Position numbers and translations under genes: made by a program. Below, piece by piece: positions 21,751-33,126 of a stretch of DNA of 64,000 nt; position 1 is the first letter of the stretch, and each line of letters starts with the position of its first letter. This stretch comes from Melieria omissa (Eukaryota > Arthropoda > Insecta > Diptera > Ulidiidae), in NCBI GenBank assembly GCA_963971225.1, contig OZ020270.1:68144932-68208931 (forward strand), written 5' to 3'. The notes below the pieces were generated by a model that was not told the origin of the DNA, made no database searches, and saw only the letters and a program-made list of their open reading frames with translations.

Positions 21751-23272
21751 CTTGGTGCTATAGCTCTCCAAAAGTGATGAAATTTGAAAATTTAAGACTC
21801 AGGCATTGCCAAACCGAAAGTTTAAGAAAAACAAATTAGAGATTTCAATTCAGCAGACCATGATTAACTAGTATGCCAAATGAGGAACGGACCACTCCGT
21901 CTAATTTTGTCCCGCGGTTGTATGGAGTCCATACATAACGGCAGCGAGCTTACGCATCTGACGCATCAGCGAAAATGTGTAGCTCCGTATGTGAACCTAT
22001 GGCACCAGAGCCAAGCCATCGGGTGAGTTTCAGTTGGGAGAGCGACATTAACCCACGTCGGTGAGACATCCAAAACTCCGCTATGTGGCTCGGTACTGCT
22101 TCGTCCCAGTCGGCGTTAGAACGCCAAATGTCGCCAAATTTTCAGGGACATAACAGTTATAAGGTTTTTAGGAAAAAGTTGGAAAATAACTATTTCACTG
22201 TAACAAATATTTTTATTGTTACTTATAATTATTATTTTGAAAGAATTATTTTTAAATCTATGTATAACTATTATTCGTGACATATATTTTTTCTGTTGCC
22301 TAATAACTATCATCAGCGAGTAATTTTTTTCACATCGCCGATAACGATTATTTTAAGACAAATATTTTTTGTGTCATCGCATAACTGTTATGAGAGAAAA
22401 TTTTTTTTCCATTGCTCGGTAATGTTTATTTTCTGAGAAACTCTTTTTGGCGTTGCTCGGTAACGTTTAGTTTGTGAGAAATATTTTTTTCGTTGCTCGG
22501 TAACGTTTATTTTGTGCTATAGCTCTCCAAAAGTGATGAAATTTGAAAATTTAAGACTCAGGCATTGCCAAACTGAAAGTTTAAGAAAAACAAATTAGAG
22601 ATTTCAATTCAGCAGACCATGATTAACTAGTATGCCAAATGAGGAACGGACCACTCCGTCTAATTTTGTCCCGCGGTTGTATGGAGTCCATACATAACGG
22701 CAGCGAGCTTACGCATCTGACGCATCAGCGAAAATGTGTAGCTCCGTATGTGAACCTATGGCACCAGAGCCAAGCCATCGGGTGAGTTTCAGTTGGGAGA
22801 GCGACATTAACCCACGTCGGTGAGACATCCAAAACTCCGCTATGTGGCTCGGTACTGCTTCGTCCCAGTCGGCGTTAGAACGCCAAATGTCGCCAAATTT
22901 TCAGGGACATAACAGTTATAAGGTTTTTAGGAAAAAGTTGGAAAATAACTATTTCACTGTAACAAATATTTTTATTGTTACTTATAATTATTATTTTGAA
23001 AGAATTATTTTTAAATCTATGTATAACTATTATTCGTGACATATATTTTTTCTGTTGCCTAATAACTATCATCAGCGAGTAATTTTTTCACATCGCCGAT
23101 AACGATTATTTTAAGACAAATATTTTTTGCGTCATCGCATAACTGTTATGAGAGAAAATTTTTTTTCCATTGCTCGGTAACGTTTATTTTCTGAGAAACT
23201 CTTTTTGCGTTGCTCGGTAACGTTTATTTTGTGAGAAATATTTTTTTCGTTGCTCGGTAACGTTTATTTTGT
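21751..23272 (+). repeat. Tandem duplication, two 759-bp copies
   Basis: 21755-22513 and 22514-23272 are nearly identical (for example ctatagctctccaaaagtg at both starts), with a handful of single-base or length differences. The second half of each copy is itself an array of degenerate units of about 45-55 bp, recognisable by versions of 'gttgctcggtaacgttta' and 'gagaaatattttttt'. Confidence 0.93.
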
Positions 23273-23640
23273 AAAATATATTTCTCACAAAATAAACGTA
23301 ACCGAGCAACGTAAAAAGAGTTTCTCACAAAATAAACGTTACCGAGCAATGGAAAAAAAATTGTTTCTCATAACAGTTATGCGATGACGCAAAAAATATT
23401 TCTCTCAAAATAATCGTTATCAGCGCCGTAAAAAAAAATTACTCACTGATAACACAGAGCAACAAAATCGACATTATTTTTTTTTTCTGAAATCAAACTA
23501 CACTTTTCTAAAGGATTTTTGGACGCTGAGTTGTACATAACAGTTATGCGATGACGCAAAAAATATTTCTCTCAAAATAATCGTTATCAGCGCCGTAAAA
23601 AAAAAATACTCACTGATAACACAGAGCAACAAAATCGACA
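23273..23640 (-). repeat. Inverted continuation of the unit array (foldback)
   Basis: At about 23275 the unit array flips orientation: tctcacaaaataaacgt and ccgagcaa are complements of the units just before. The region also duplicates a stretch (about 23385-23475 and 23535-23640) around the sequence into which the BEL element inserted. Related unit sequences occur at 33975-34030 and 37285-37370. Confidence 0.8.
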
Positions 23641-23642
23641 TT

Positions 23643-23957
23643 TGTTCAGTGGCTAGTTTGCCACTGAAGTCTGAATCGGCACTTGAACCGATTCAGAAGG
23701 ATTGAGTTGAATCCTGACTTGGCACTTGAACCAGTTCAGGATGAGGTGGTTGGAGTCTGACTCGGCACTTGAACCAATTCAGCTCTGATGAGGTGGTTGG
23801 AGTCTGAATCGGCACTTGAACCAATTCAGCTCTGATGAGGTGGTTGGAGTCTGAATCGGCACTTGAACCAATTCAGTCCTGAGTCAAAAAACAAGCGTGT
23901 TGAGTGTTTGCTGTTTTCCAATTGACTGTTTTTATTTATATGTGCAGAGTCTGAACA
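23643..23957 (-). repeat. BEL 3' LTR, internally deleted (315 bp)
   Basis: It matches the outer parts of the 638-bp LTR at 29252-29889 but lacks about 320 bp corresponding to roughly 29548-29868. It contains tandem units of about 47 bp built around gaatcggcacttgaaccaat and tgatgaggtggttggag. Confidence 0.9.
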
Positions 23958-24077
23958 TCCTCCCCCCGTTGACATATGGTCAACACTCGATGTCTATTTT
24001 CCAGCTCGGATGACGGTCAGCTTGTGGATGAACTCGATCAAGTGGTCGTGGTGGAGGAATTGCCTTGTTGCTATGTT

Positions 24078-25100
24078 TTATGGTGATACACTGTGCCGGC
24101 TTCGTTTCTGCGGTGTTGGTCCGTTGTTGGTCTCAGAATTGCCGTCCACTGATAGCTCTTGCTCCTTCAGTAATGGTGCTAACCGATGGATGGGCCGCTT
24201 GCAGACACCAGTTTTGGTTTTGATGTCAACAACCCTGATTTTCCCATCATTGCCAGGATAGCACTTGATGACTCTGCCTAGTGGCCATTGCAGAGGAGGC
24301 GCCTTATCTTCCTTTATGATTATCAGCATTCCATTAGAGATATCAGGTGATTGCGTGATAAGTTTTTCTATCGGATCGTTATAAGGCAGCAACATGGGAT
24401 GCTTGGCGGCGTATGTGAGATGTGATGATGTCAATCGGCCCCCTACCCTGATGATGCCGCGATTGTCTATAAATGGAGACAGTCCCTGGAGAGCGCTGGT
24501 TCCTTTGACTTCACCCGTGTTTGATAGCTGATGCATCTCTTCACTGAAATCGCTTAGTTGTATGGCTCTTATGATGACGTACAGCGACTCATCCAGTTCG
24601 GTTGGTGTTAGGTTGATGCTACCATGTTTGCTCTTATCCTGTAGACATTTAATAAATCGCAACACATAGCCAACAATTCGTTGCAACATTGTGAAGGAGT
24701 TTCGATGCCGTATTGTGTAGACCATGTTACTCAGATCATCTTTATGTGCGATAGTAAGCACGTTTGCCCTTTTCTTGACTTCTGCGTCTGTTTGATCAGG
24801 AATCACGAGCTCCTGACGAAATGGCTGCGGCCAACAATCCTGATTACCATGAAGGAATAATGGCCCGTAAAACCACATTGTACACCCTTGGATGTAAAGT
24901 GGATCTACACCTCGAGATAACAAGTCAGCTGGGTTGTGTTTGGTGTTGACATGGCGCCATTGCTCAACTAGTGTCAATTGTTGAATTTTACTGACACGGT
25001 GAGCAACGAAGGTTTGGAATTTGGATGGATCTGAGTTAATCCAATGTAACGTTATTTCCGAATCAGTCCACATATAAGTTGGATGCTGTTCATATTCCAA
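24078..25100 (-). pseudogene. BEL pol C-terminal part, integrase core deleted
   Basis: The frame continues RNase H (TDSEITLHWI, residues about 12-21, and WRHVNTKHNPADLLSRG) and then the N-terminal integrase region up to PIEKLITQ (about residue 247). It then jumps to the C-terminal integrase block (PPLQWPLGRVIKCYPGNDG and a KRPIHRLAPL end). The zinc-binding and DDE catalytic core expected between them, some 250 residues, is absent. It is one reading-frame step away from the upstream gag-pol frame (overlap at 25090-25100). The element could move only with integrase supplied by a relative. Confidence 0.85.
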
Positions 25101-28100
25101 GTCCCCTTTTTACTCTGGCCACCAGTTGTGCTCCTAACAGTGCTGCGCATAACTCGAGCCGCGGTATTGTCTGTGTTTTGAGTGGGGCGACGCGTGATTT
25201 TGAGCAGAGTAGTTGAACGGAGATAGTTCTATCAGTAATTTCTGCTCTGACGTAAACAGCGGCTCCATAGGCGCGTTCGGATGCATCGGTGAACACATGA
25301 AGTTGAATGTTTCTTGATTGTTTGTGGTGCATGATGTGTCGTGGCACCCTCACATTGTTTAGCTCACCTAAGTTTTGGCGGAAGGTAGTCCACTGAGTGT
25401 GCATTTCCGCTGGTAGAGCTTCATCCCATGACAGCTTTAATTGCCACAGTTGTTGGACAAACATTTTGGCCTTAACTACCACCGGAGCCATCAAGCCCAA
25501 TGGGTCAAAAATGTGTGCCAAGTCAGATGTCACTGTCCTTTTCGTTATTTTTCCATTGACAGCCTGGTTTGTTTTGATGCAAAATTCATCCGATTTTGGC
25601 AGCCATGTAAGACCTAAGATTTTCACTGTATTATGTGCGTCGTTGCTAATGTCTAGGTCTACATCTTGATCCTCTGGAGGTAAGCCTTGAAGTAATTTTT
25701 CATGATTTGCGCACCACTTTCGTGGTTTAAAACCAGCTGTCGCTAGAATCTTGATGAGTTGTTCTTTTGCTGCTATTGCTTCAATCAGGCTGTCTGAACC
25801 ACTCAGACCGTCATCGACGTAGAAGTCCTTGCTCAGAGTAGCTGCCCCGAGTGGGAACTGTCCTGCATGATCCTTTGCCAAAGTTTGCAGACATTTGGTT
25901 GCTAGGTAGGGTGCTGCTCTAGTTCCATACGTCACTGTTTTTAATTTGTAGTAGCACAACTCGTCCTGCGCTGACTCTCTCCAGATGATGATTTGGAACT
26001 TTTCGTCTCTTGGGTCAATCAATATCTGACGATACATCTTCTCGATGTCTGTTGTGAAGACGAATCGTGACCTTCTAAAACGCAATAGGATGGATGTCAA
26101 TTCGCTTTGTACGACTGGCCCATTGTGCATGAGATCGTTAAGCGAAACCCCGCTTGACGTTTTTGCGGATGCATCGAAGACAACTCTTAGTTTTGTTGTT
26201 GTGCTGTCCAGTTTGGTTACACCGTGATGCGGCAGAACGTAATGAGGAGTCAATATAGCGTCGCGATTGATTCGTTCCATATGTCCGAGATGCTCGTATT
26301 CCCGCATGAAGTTAATGTACATTTCTCTCATCACTGGGCTTTTTGACAGGCGACGTTCGAGGCTGAAGAAACGATTGGTTGCCATCTGCATGGATTCGCC
26401 AAGAGCTGCGCTTGGTGTGTTGATTTGACTTGGTGTGTCCATTTGATTGCCCTTGGTGTGTTGGGCAAATGATTCTTCGCATTTTCTTTCTGCTTCCGTA
26501 AATTGATCCTTGTTCTCTGGGAATTCCTCCAGCTGCCAGAATTTAGTCAGTATGTTGTCTAATGCATCCTCGTCGCTTTCGCTGCATATGCCGCAGGTAA
26601 GAGCTTCCTGATCGGCACCGTTAATTTTGCCGCTGCATATCCATCCGAAAACCGTGTTCTGTAGCTTCGGCAATCCATCAGCCAATTTAATTTGACCTAT
26701 TGACAGCAGGCTGTGGTAAAATTCTGCCCCAATCAATAGATCAACTTGATTTGGCTTAAAAAAGTCCGGATCAGCCAAATTTATGTTCCGTGGGATTGGC
26801 CAGTCTGAAGTATTCAAAAGCTGTGTTGGTTGGGCTGAAATGATCCGGGGCATGACGAAAGCGCTGAGGGCCAAGTTGAAGTTATTGATGCGGGACTGGA
26901 TTTTTGTGGTCACGCTATATCTGGCATCCTTTTTACTTCTACCAATGCCCTCTATCCACAATGGAGATGGCTGCAGCTGCAGGTTCAGTTTCTTCGCCAA
27001 TCTTTCCGTCATTAAATTTACTTGTGATCCAGAATCCAGTATTGCTCTGCAGTTGACGAAATCACCATGGATCGTAGCTATTCTTATGTTGGCGGTGCTG
27101 AGCAGAACATACCCATGGTTTGGCGAGGATGCCGTCAGCAGTGCTGAAGGCTGTTGGTGGGTTTCCTCGACCAGCACTTCCTGCCTGGAGTTGGGACCTG
27201 GCTGGTTACTGGCCTTGGTTGGCTCTGATAGATGCAGTAGTGTGTTATGTTTTTTGTTACATTTACTGCAGTGACGAGTTCTGCAATCAGTGGCCTTATG
27301 TCCTATGCGCAGACAATTCAGGCACAGGTTTAGCCGCTGAACTGCCTTGATGCGATCTTGTGGGGTTGATTGCAGGAATGCCTTGCAATGATATAATGGA
27401 TGTGATCCGTCATTGCAGACCTTGCAGATTGACGCCTTTTGCTTGTCTACCGCTGTGGTGAGGGTTTTCGCGGAGCTAGGTTTTTCCTTGTGACCAATTG
27501 CCTCCAACGACTGGAATCTGGTTTCTACGAAGGACAGAAATTCTGGAATAGACTGGATCTCTCGTGGATGTGTTAACGATTGCTCGTATAACATGCGACT
27601 TTGTTTATCCAGTTTAGGCAGCAGGCAATGGAGCAGTAATGGAGACCAGGAATCGGTTTCTAACCCTTGATTTCTCAGAGCCAGTAGTCCCTCAAGCGTG
27701 ACGTCGTGTAGTGTCCTTATTTCTGCCGCTGATGGATTGGCTGTCATTGATGGTTGGTTCAGGATTCGTTCGATGATTGCTCCAACGATGATCCTCTTGT
27801 TGTGGTAGCGCTCTTGCAGCAACCTCCAGGCTGTATCGTAGTTTTCATTTGTCAATGGCAGGTGTTGAATCAACCCTTCTGCTTCTCCGGACAGACTGCC
27901 CTTGAGATACCACATTTTTTGTGCGCCAGGAAGGTTTTGTTTGTGGACCATTTCCGTGAACAAATCATCGAACTGAGCCCATTTCAGGTAATTTCCGTCA
28001 AACTTTGGAATGGTTACCTTGGGAAGCGATAGGCAAGCGGTGTCTGACTTGCTGCTCACTTGTTGTAGTTGTTCGTGATCAGCCAGTTTCGAGGCCAATG

Positions 28101-28734
28101 AAACTAGGTTTGACTGAACCAATTCCTCAAGCTTCACATAATTCTCAAGATCATATCCCACTGCAGCAGGATCGCTGGTGCATTCCCAAAGCTCGAAATT
28201 TATGGCTTCAATTTCGTTCCACAGCCTTTCGATTCTCCCGATATTGACCTCGTAGAACGACTTCGCCTGGATCGCCGGTTGACGATTGGCGCCTGCGATG
28301 AGTCGCCTCAGTGAAGTGCCCATGGCAATTTGTTTTCGAACCAGGCGCGATGCGTTTGCATCTGGTTCCGCATATGGTGGTGGTTTCGGTAGAGATGGTA
28401 AATCTGCCGGTTCTTCGACGGCAGCGACCGGAGGTTGTAGTGCATTTAATTCACTGCTGAGGATGTCGCTGTACTTCTCTACCATCGCCTTGACATTGTT
28501 GAAATAGTCCTTGGTGAAGTAAGCATCGGTTATGTCTAGGCCCGGCACTTCTCTGATGGTTGTGTCGTTGTGGTCGAACTGATTCCATAACTCACTGAGT
28601 CGCTTAATACGTTCGGTGTAGTATTTGCGACTTGTCTTCCTGTCCTTCGAGTCCTTTCTGAAGTTGGTGATTAGTTGCTGAACTTCCTGACCCAGTTCAG
28701 ATTGTTCAGCTACTAAATCTTGCATTGTCTTCAT
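25090..28734 (-). CDS. BEL gag-protease-RT polyprotein ORF (1214 codons)
   Basis: Order from the N-terminus: gag with a DUF1759-type core (KVTIPKFDGNYLKWAQF, about residue 238 on). Two Cys-rich knuckles follow (CLNCLRIGHKATDC, CSKCNKKHNTLLH, about residues 470-500), then an aspartic protease with CRAILDSGSQVNLM. Reverse transcriptase follows with VFDASAKTSSGVSLNDLMH, TTDIEKMYRQI and the catalytic FYVDDGLSG, and the start of RNase H (FTDASERAYGAAVY). The frame is open for its whole length. It ends by a one-base shift into the downstream pol frame. Key RT and protease residues look intact. Confidence 0.88.
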   Translation of the reverse strand: MKTMQDLVAEQSELGQEVQQLITNFRKDSKDRKTSRKYYTERIKRLSELWNQFDHNDTTIREVPGLDITDAYFTKDYFNNVKAMVEKYSDILSSELNALQPPVAAVEEPADLPSLPKPPPYAEPDANASRLVRKQIAMGTSLRRLIAGANRQPAIQAKSFYEVNIGRIERLWNEIEAINFELWECTSDPAAVGYDLENYVKLEELVQSNLVSLASKLADHEQLQQVSSKSDTACLSLPKVTIPKFDGNYLKWAQFDDLFTEMVHKQNLPGAQKMWYLKGSLSGEAEGLIQHLPLTNENYDTAWRLLQERYHNKRIIVGAIIERILNQPSMTANPSAAEIRTLHDVTLEGLLALRNQGLETDSWSPLLLHCLLPKLDKQSRMLYEQSLTHPREIQSIPEFLSFVETRFQSLEAIGHKEKPSSAKTLTTAVDKQKASICKVCNDGSHPLYHCKAFLQSTPQDRIKAVQRLNLCLNCLRIGHKATDCRTRHCSKCNKKHNTLLHLSEPTKASNQPGPNSRQEVLVEETHQQPSALLTASSPNHGYVLLSTANIRIATIHGDFVNCRAILDSGSQVNLMTERLAKKLNLQLQPSPLWIEGIGRSKKDARYSVTTKIQSRINNFNLALSAFVMPRIISAQPTQLLNTSDWPIPRNINLADPDFFKPNQVDLLIGAEFYHSLLSIGQIKLADGLPKLQNTVFGWICSGKINGADQEALTCGICSESDEDALDNILTKFWQLEEFPENKDQFTEAERKCEESFAQHTKGNQMDTPSQINTPSAALGESMQMATNRFFSLERRLSKSPVMREMYINFMREYEHLGHMERINRDAILTPHYVLPHHGVTKLDSTTTKLRVVFDASAKTSSGVSLNDLMHNGPVVQSELTSILLRFRRSRFVFTTDIEKMYRQILIDPRDEKFQIIIWRESAQDELCYYKLKTVTYGTRAAPYLATKCLQTLAKDHAGQFPLGAATLSKDFYVDDGLSGSDSLIEAIAAKEQLIKILATAGFKPRKWCANHEKLLQGLPPEDQDVDLDISNDAHNTVKILGLTWLPKSDEFCIKTNQAVNGKITKRTVTSDLAHIFDPLGLMAPVVVKAKMFVQQLWQLKLSWDEALPAEMHTQWTTFRQNLGELNNVRVPRHIMHHKQSRNIQLHVFTDASERAYGAAVYVRAEITDRTISVQLLCSKSRVAPLKTQTIPRLELCAALLGAQLVARVKRGLGI

Positions 28735-28778
28735 TGTTGCTGGATCCGAAGATTTCGTTCTGCTTACTGAAGTTGTGA

Positions 28779-29215
28779 CGGCAGTCTCTTACTGCCGAGG
28801 ACGAATGAGGTTGTGACGGCAGTCTCTTACTGCCGAGGATAGACTGTCGATGTTGGTGCACTCCTGTTGGGGCATTCTGAGTTTGTGAAGGCAGACTGTC
28901 GATGTTGGGGCACTCCTGTTGGGGCACTCCTGTTGTTGTGAAGGCAGTCTCTTACTGCCGAGGATAACTGTTGATGTCGGTGCACTCCTGTTGGGGCACT
29001 CTGAATTTGTGAAGGCAGTCTCTTGCTGCCGAGAATAGACTGTTGATGGTGGGGCACTCCTGTTGGGGCACTCCTGTTGTTGTGAAGGCAGTCTCTTACT
29101 GCCGATGATAAACTGTTGATGTTGGGGCACTCCTGTTGTTGTGAAGGCAGTCTCTTACTGCCGAGGATAACTGTTGATGTTGGGGCACTCCTGTTGGGGC
29201 ACTCCTGCTGTCCGC
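28779..29215 (-). repeat. Minisatellite in the BEL 5' leader
   Basis: Between the 5' LTR and the gag start are irregular repeats of two modules: ggcagtctcttactgcc, a small perfect hairpin, and ggggcactcctgttg. The order varies from copy to copy. Frames across it are repeats, not proteins. Structured leaders can affect packaging or translation; no role is shown here. Confidence 0.85.
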
Positions 29216-29251
29216 GTATAGCGTGAAACTATCACGTCGGGGTCACCAAAA

Positions 29252-29889
29252 TGTTCAGTGGCTAGTTTGCCACTGAAGTCTGAATCGGCACTTGAACCGA
29301 TTCAGAAGGATTGAGTTGAATCCTGACTTGGCACTTGAACCAGTTCAGGATGAGGTGGTTGGAGTCTGACTCGGCACTTGAACCAATTCAGCTGTGATGA
29401 GGTGGTTGGAGTCTGAATCGGCACTTGAACCAATTCAGCTCTGATGAGGTGGTTGGAGTCTGAATCGGCACTTGAACCAATTCAGCCCTGAGTCAAAAAA
29501 CAAGCGTGTTGAGTGTTTGCTGTTTTCCAATTGACTGTTTTTATTTACACTTTTCCTTGGCCTTTATACTATTTCCAATGTCAAACGTTCTCACGGGCAC
29601 GTTGGACATCGTTGCTGACTTAGCATTCCCACGCTTGCCCAAACTGTATTGCACTGCTTCTGCTTATGCTGCGATTAACTAAGTGAAATTTGAGTGTGCA
29701 AAATGCATTGACTGTCGAATGGAATTTGCTGTCGAATTGACCTTGAGTATGCAAAATGCATTCACTCCCGAATGTTGGATAACACTGGCGCGTGATATTA
29801 ACACTTGCAGCGGTGGGAATCGAGCCCAATTCTGCCGTGGGAACGTTTGACATTGTTTACATAATATTTATATGTGCAGAGTCTGAACA
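29252..29889 (-). repeat. BEL 5' LTR, full length (638 bp)
   Basis: TG..CA ends, 47-bp tandem units (about 29275-29490) as in the partner LTR, and a further 320 bp present only here. On the minus strand the LTR is followed directly by the putative primer-binding site near 29228-29250. Confidence 0.9.
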
Positions 29890-29894
29890 ACATT

Positions 29895-30362
29895 ATTTTT
29901 TTTTTTTTAAATCAAACTACACTTTTCTAAAGGATTTTTGGACGCAGTTGTACTGCGTACTTAGTTTTTTGATTGTTTGAGCGGTTTAGGAAATATTGAT
30001 GGTTTTCCTCGGAGGGCGTTTTCCATGTTTTTTGACCATTATACGCATGCAGCTCCTACAAACCTGAAGTTTAAAATGCAATTTTTTATCATAGATTAAC
30101 AATACTCTAACTATGTATGTAAAACTATGTAATAAAACATTAAAGTCGGTTCAAATTTGCAAGAATTATTCATTTACAAAGTCAAATTTTCAGTTACTTT
30201 GCAAGATTGCAAATACTCAAAAGAATTTTTCTTACAAAAAAATATATATATATACTGAAAGAAGAATATTGGGGCTTTCAATTAAAAAAGAAATTTTTAC
30301 AAATATGTAAGTTCTCCATTGATAAATTCAGCAACAAAAGCAAGGATTTACTTTTGAGCTAT
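29895..30362. other. Spacer right of the BEL insertion, no gene
   Basis: It continues the foldback-type sequence interrupted by BEL: caaactacacttttctaaag is also found at about 23497. It becomes AT-rich with no recognised feature. Confidence 0.45.
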
Positions 30363-31012
30363 AATATCGGAGCACAATTTTAGGCAGCGGTATGAAAATG
30401 CTCACATTCATCAAATGCCCTTAATTCATAAAAATTTCAGCTTTGATTTTGATTTTTTTGCGCCCTAAAAATATGTCGCAATGAAATATGTAAAAACAGC
30501 AAGTGTGTGAGGTTGAAGTTTTTACTTGTGTGATGAAACTCTTTTTAGAATAGCTCCTACAGTAATGAACCAATTCAAATTTTGTTAATGCCCTTGAAAA
30601 GACGAATATTGACGCTTGCGAAAATACTTTAGCTACTTTCGTCAATGACGCGAAAAGCATTAGGAGATTTCAATACAAACACGTGTTCAGAAGATGAAGT
30701 CGCATTTACACTCTAACAAGCATAGGCCGAGAATGACACATACAATAAAAAAATCTGTTCTATAAGTTTAAGTAACAACCTTACACTATACATTGCACAC
30801 TAACTCCTAGTTGAAAATTTCAACACCGATTTTAAATTAATTTTTATGAAAAATTCGCGAAAATTAAACTTTGAAGGGCCATGGCCATGTTAACCCTTGA
30901 CCAATGGAAATCGAGTATGGTCAAAGTTATGTGTTTTTCGACATATTATAAATGCAATAAAAATTCAAAGACGAAAAAACGTGGAAAACACCTCCTAGCA
31001 AAAATCACCAAT
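30363..31012 (+). repeat. Direct repeat B, copy 1
   Basis: It matches 33127-33932 in the same orientation (ggcagcggtatgaaaatgc at both starts, aacacctcctagcaaaaatc at both ends). Copy 1 has about 95 bp near 30870-30985 absent from copy 2, and lacks the solo LTR at 33505-33777. Confidence 0.88.
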
Positions 31013-33122
31013 GCCCAAAATGGTATTCTGTCTTCATTTTCGGGTGTTTAATTCCATTTATTTTATTTTGGAGGGTGTGGCGCAACATTTTACTTTTTAC
31101 ACCCTTACCCGTGTGCTGGGGTACCCGGGTACCCCAATACATTTTATATGGAGTTTCATAGATTTTTCCTGTAAGTAAAACTTTTTAAAGTTAATAATTT
31201 GTTATAAAACAATTTTATGAACGAGAACAATCACTCAATCGATTTTGAGGAAATTAAAAAAAATGATTTTGGTTATATAAATTCTGAGATGGTCAGTTTC
31301 TATGCAACCCGCAGGCTCGGCGTCAGAGGCTCCTATTGCTGCGTCGTCAACTGATGGAATATGTTCATCTTCGCCTTCGGAAATGGAAAATTCTTCATCA
31401 CTTTTACTTTCGTACATTATTTCTTGAATTTCTGTTGAGATAAATCTTTCACAACGAGCTCTTGCTGAATAAGAACTAATTTCAGAAGTTGCTCAGATCT
31501 TTCACAATGCAATTGAAACTAATTACTAATGATTAATTAATTTGTTACAAAGTTCAAATGTAAAAAATTTCCGCGGGGAATGACCTTCCATTGAAATTTA
31601 CAGCAGCGTATGAATGGTATTCCCCTTTTTATGAAAGCGGCATCCGAAATTGCACAAAAATTCATTACTAGAAATTAAAAAACAAGTTTGGAAGTCATTT
31701 TTTGTAACAAGGGAAATCCTAAAATGTACTTTTATATTACTGAGAGCTTTAAAACTAAGCAAAAACAGTAAAATTTCTTACAGTGCGAACAAAAAGTGAG
31801 AAATTTTCATACAATTTGTACTGGGGTACCCGGGTACCCCATCACACGGGTAAGGGTGTTTTTTTCAGCACACACACAAGGGTTAAGTAAGCATTATATG
31901 TGGGCAGTAAAAAACGTTCCAAAGAACGGGACGGAACATTATTACGGGCTAATAAAAACGTCTTCCTTTCTTTCCAATTTCCCTTTTTAATTGTCTTTTG
32001 TGATTACTTTTTATTTATGTTTTATTGCCTGTAGCGATCATATAGGTCACCACGCCAGCCATATTTTATTTTCTTTTCTATGATTATGCGCACACTACAG
32101 TCGGCAGTGAGTTCAGGAGCAATATGGAACGCCGTGCAGGCTTATAGAAGAAGAACAAAAGCCAGCCGCCAGAAAATATAAATCGTTTTACAATTTCAGC
32201 ATTTCGCCAGCGCAACAACAACAACAACAGCACATCGTCTTCATCTCCCAATCATTCCACGCCGCAGCAGTGTGCTAACGCAGACTCGCTGCAGTGAGCG
32301 CAACCAAAAGCAAGCCTTCGTATGTTTATTTTCTTTGCTTCTACTCACATGTTACGCCGAAGATACAGAGATTTCTGCTGTTAATAACAGAGAGTTCTGC
32401 TGTCAATAACAGAGGGTACTACCAGCAGTACCCGCCATACAACGCGTTTGCTTGTATGAGATGCGCGTTCTATATTACTTCATATTCTTTGATAATACCC
32501 TCCGAATCGTAGAAACAAATCAACATTGTCTTCACTTTTGACTTCGAACCACGGTATTCGAAGGACATGGATGTTCGTCGTCCTGAATGTCTTCACGACC
32601 TTCCTGGAACCGCTTATACCACTCATACACTCTGGTACGGAATAGACAATTATCGCCATAAACTTGTTTCAGCAGGATGTCAGTTAAGAATGTACCTTTC
32701 CATTGCTAACATCCATCAATAGGTGGCGCCAATATAAATCGATGTTTTGAAAAAGTTCCGTTTTCCATGGGACACACTGTGTATTGGAAAGAGTGATGCT
32801 GCGCGTATGAACACATAAAAGCCGTTAGCAAATCGCTAGAGGTGACGACAAGCGCACCGGAAAACTGCATTGGTCCCGACAACAAGAAGAAGCATCAATC
32901 AGTGACGTTACATGCAATGCAGAGGAGTTACGATCAGCGGCAGCAGGAACAGCAGCGGCAACGGGAACAAAAAACGACAACCCGAGCACATTGATGACAG
33001 CGAGCAACAACTACACCACCCGCACCGAAATCGATAGAAGCAGACGTGTTTCGCAGTGGCTCTAGAAAAACATTTCAAAAACAAGCGATTAAAAAGTGCA
33101 AGTGAGATAAAGTATCGGTGAA
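31013..33122 (+). repeat. Segmental duplication A, copy 2
   Basis: Near-identical to 18856-20980. It contains the right part of the piggyBac-type element (to about 31882, with the GGGGTACCCGGGTACCCC palindrome near 31822), block D sequence and the mariner N-terminal fragment (about 32546-32783, minus). It sits exactly between the two copies of repeat B. No host or element gene is complete here. Confidence 0.9.
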
Positions 33123-33126
33123 TCAA

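Larger units (their letters stand above)
23643..29889 (-). mobile_element. BEL/Pao LTR retrotransposon with 5-bp TSD
   Basis: Both LTRs begin TGTTCAG and end CTGAACA as written on the plus strand. ACATT at 23638-23642 and 29890-29894 is the 5-bp duplication expected for BEL/Pao. Coding is on the minus strand, so 29252-29889 is the 5' LTR and 23643-23957 the 3' LTR. A purine-rich tract (about 23958-23971, complement) precedes the 3' LTR, and TGGTGACCCCGACG follows the 5' LTR as probable primer-binding site. The integrase core is missing. Confidence 0.93.

Noticed and set aside
28779..29215. Regularly spaced repeats that could be mistaken for a CRISPR array
   Set aside because: Two alternating modules with irregular order, no unique spacers, and a position inside a BEL leader in a eukaryotic genome.
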